From the NCBI GenBank assembly GCA_910583695.1, contig CAJTZL010000002.1:1-64000 (forward strand): 64,000 nucleotides of DNA, given 5' to 3'. The notes beneath the pieces are model-generated. The model was not told the DNA's origin and did no database searches. It worked only from the letters and a program-made list of their open reading frames with translations. This document shows positions 63,775 to 64,000 of the stretch, piece by piece (within the stretch, counting starts at the first letter, position 1; every line of letters begins with the position of its first letter). This stretch comes from an uncultured Oscillibacter sp. (GTDB taxonomy: Bacteria; Bacillota; Clostridia; Oscillospirales; Oscillospiraceae). The position numbers and the translations under genes were made by a program.

Positions 63775-64000
63775 TTACTTCCAGCTCCGGAGCCAGGGCT
63801 GTTTTTCAAACAGCCGCTCCGCCTCCCGCCGGACCTGCTCCCGGTCAATGGTCAGCAGCTCCCGGTCCCGCATCAGCAGCTTTCCGTTGACAATGGAATG
63901 CCGCACGTCGGCGCCGCTGGCACTCTCCACCAGAGTGTGGACCAGATTCTGGGTGGGCCAGAGATGGGGCGCGTCCACGTCCACGGCGATGAGGTCCGCC
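63775..64000 (-). CDS. Amidohydrolase, C-terminal end (partial)
   Basis: Only the last 75 codons are inside the window; the gene continues past base 64000. The visible part, ADLIAVDVDAPHLWPTQNLV then HTLVESASGADVRHSIVNGK and LLMRDRELLTIDREQV, matches the end of metal-dependent deaminases of the S-adenosylhomocysteine/5'-methylthioadenosine deaminase (MtaD) type. An internal GTG would give a 69-residue frame but is not a real start. Catalytic residues are outside the window. Confidence 0.88.
   Translation of the reverse strand, partial: ADLIAVDVDAPHLWPTQNLVHTLVESASGADVRHSIVNGKLLMRDRELLTIDREQVRREAERLFEKQPWLRSWK

Noticed and set aside
1..64000. CRISPR array, insertion sequences, rRNA, prophage genes
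   Set aside because: No regularly spaced repeats, transposase motifs, rRNA stretches or phage structural genes were found.

Overview
The window is GC-rich and almost fully coding. It reads like a chromosome of a monoderm gut Clostridia, most likely Oscillospiraceae close to Lawsonibacter, Flavonifractor or Intestinimonas. This is inferred from gene families and style: Firmicute-type gpsA/plsY/der neighbourhood, GntR-ABC and PadR-HAAS modules, a vanG-type cluster, an EFR1 ferredoxin, an outer-membrane-free type IV pilus locus, and strong AGGAGG ribosome binding sites. No rRNA, CRISPR array, insertion sequence or prophage was seen.

Layout. 1-9.9 kb (mostly minus strand) is housekeeping: gpsA-plsY-der lipid/ribosome operon with a truncated plsY relative inside it, a GntR-regulated ABC exporter, rpmF with a YceD-type gene, a plus-strand RluA-type pseudouridine synthase, and a PadR/HAAS membrane module. 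10.1-14.7 kb (+) is a polyamine importer potA-potB-potCD, with permease C and binding protein D fused, followed by a hotdog thioesterase. 14.7-17.6 kb (-) holds ferritin and a LytTR/GHKL two-component system. 18.0-36.2 kb is the largest system: an XRE repressor gene diverging from a 17.6-kb type IV pilus operon whose first gene encodes a 2,684-residue protein with a class III prepilin signal and GLUG-like repeats. Three small prepilin-like genes, pilB, pilT, pilC, a major pilin with an AT-rich 3' half, pilD, pilM, pilN-like and pilO-like genes follow. Two identical 17-bp palindromes sit in the promoter between the regulator and the operon.

36.2-46.7 kb carries an EamA transporter, tRNA-Pro(TGG), an SLH-anchored leucine-rich surface protein, and a vancomycin-resistance-like cluster of the vanG class (vanR, vanS, membrane-anchored D,D-carboxypeptidase, D-Ala-D-Ser-type ligase, vanT membrane serine racemase). 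Both of its promoters carry TTAAG-type half sites spaced 22 bp apart. 46.7-52.3 kb has brnQ (-) and a two-gene cassette, an AT-rich membrane protein plus a type III Res-like helicase-nuclease with no Mod partner. 52.4-57.1 kb is a C-S lyase/redoxin fusion, an EFR1 flavodoxin-ferredoxin, an amino-acid permease and a MarR regulator. 57.2-64 kb has DegV, an unrecognised 591-residue membrane protein, bactofilin, a YkvI-like carrier, a truncated LysM-GH18 gene, a Crp/Fnr regulator and the C-terminal end of an amidohydrolase.

The best candidates for something undescribed are the pilus locus headed by a giant prepilin-like adhesin under a dedicated XRE repressor, and the solitary Res-like helicase/nuclease with its AT-rich membrane partner. 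All start-site choices, promoters and operators are read by eye. No searches or alignments were run.
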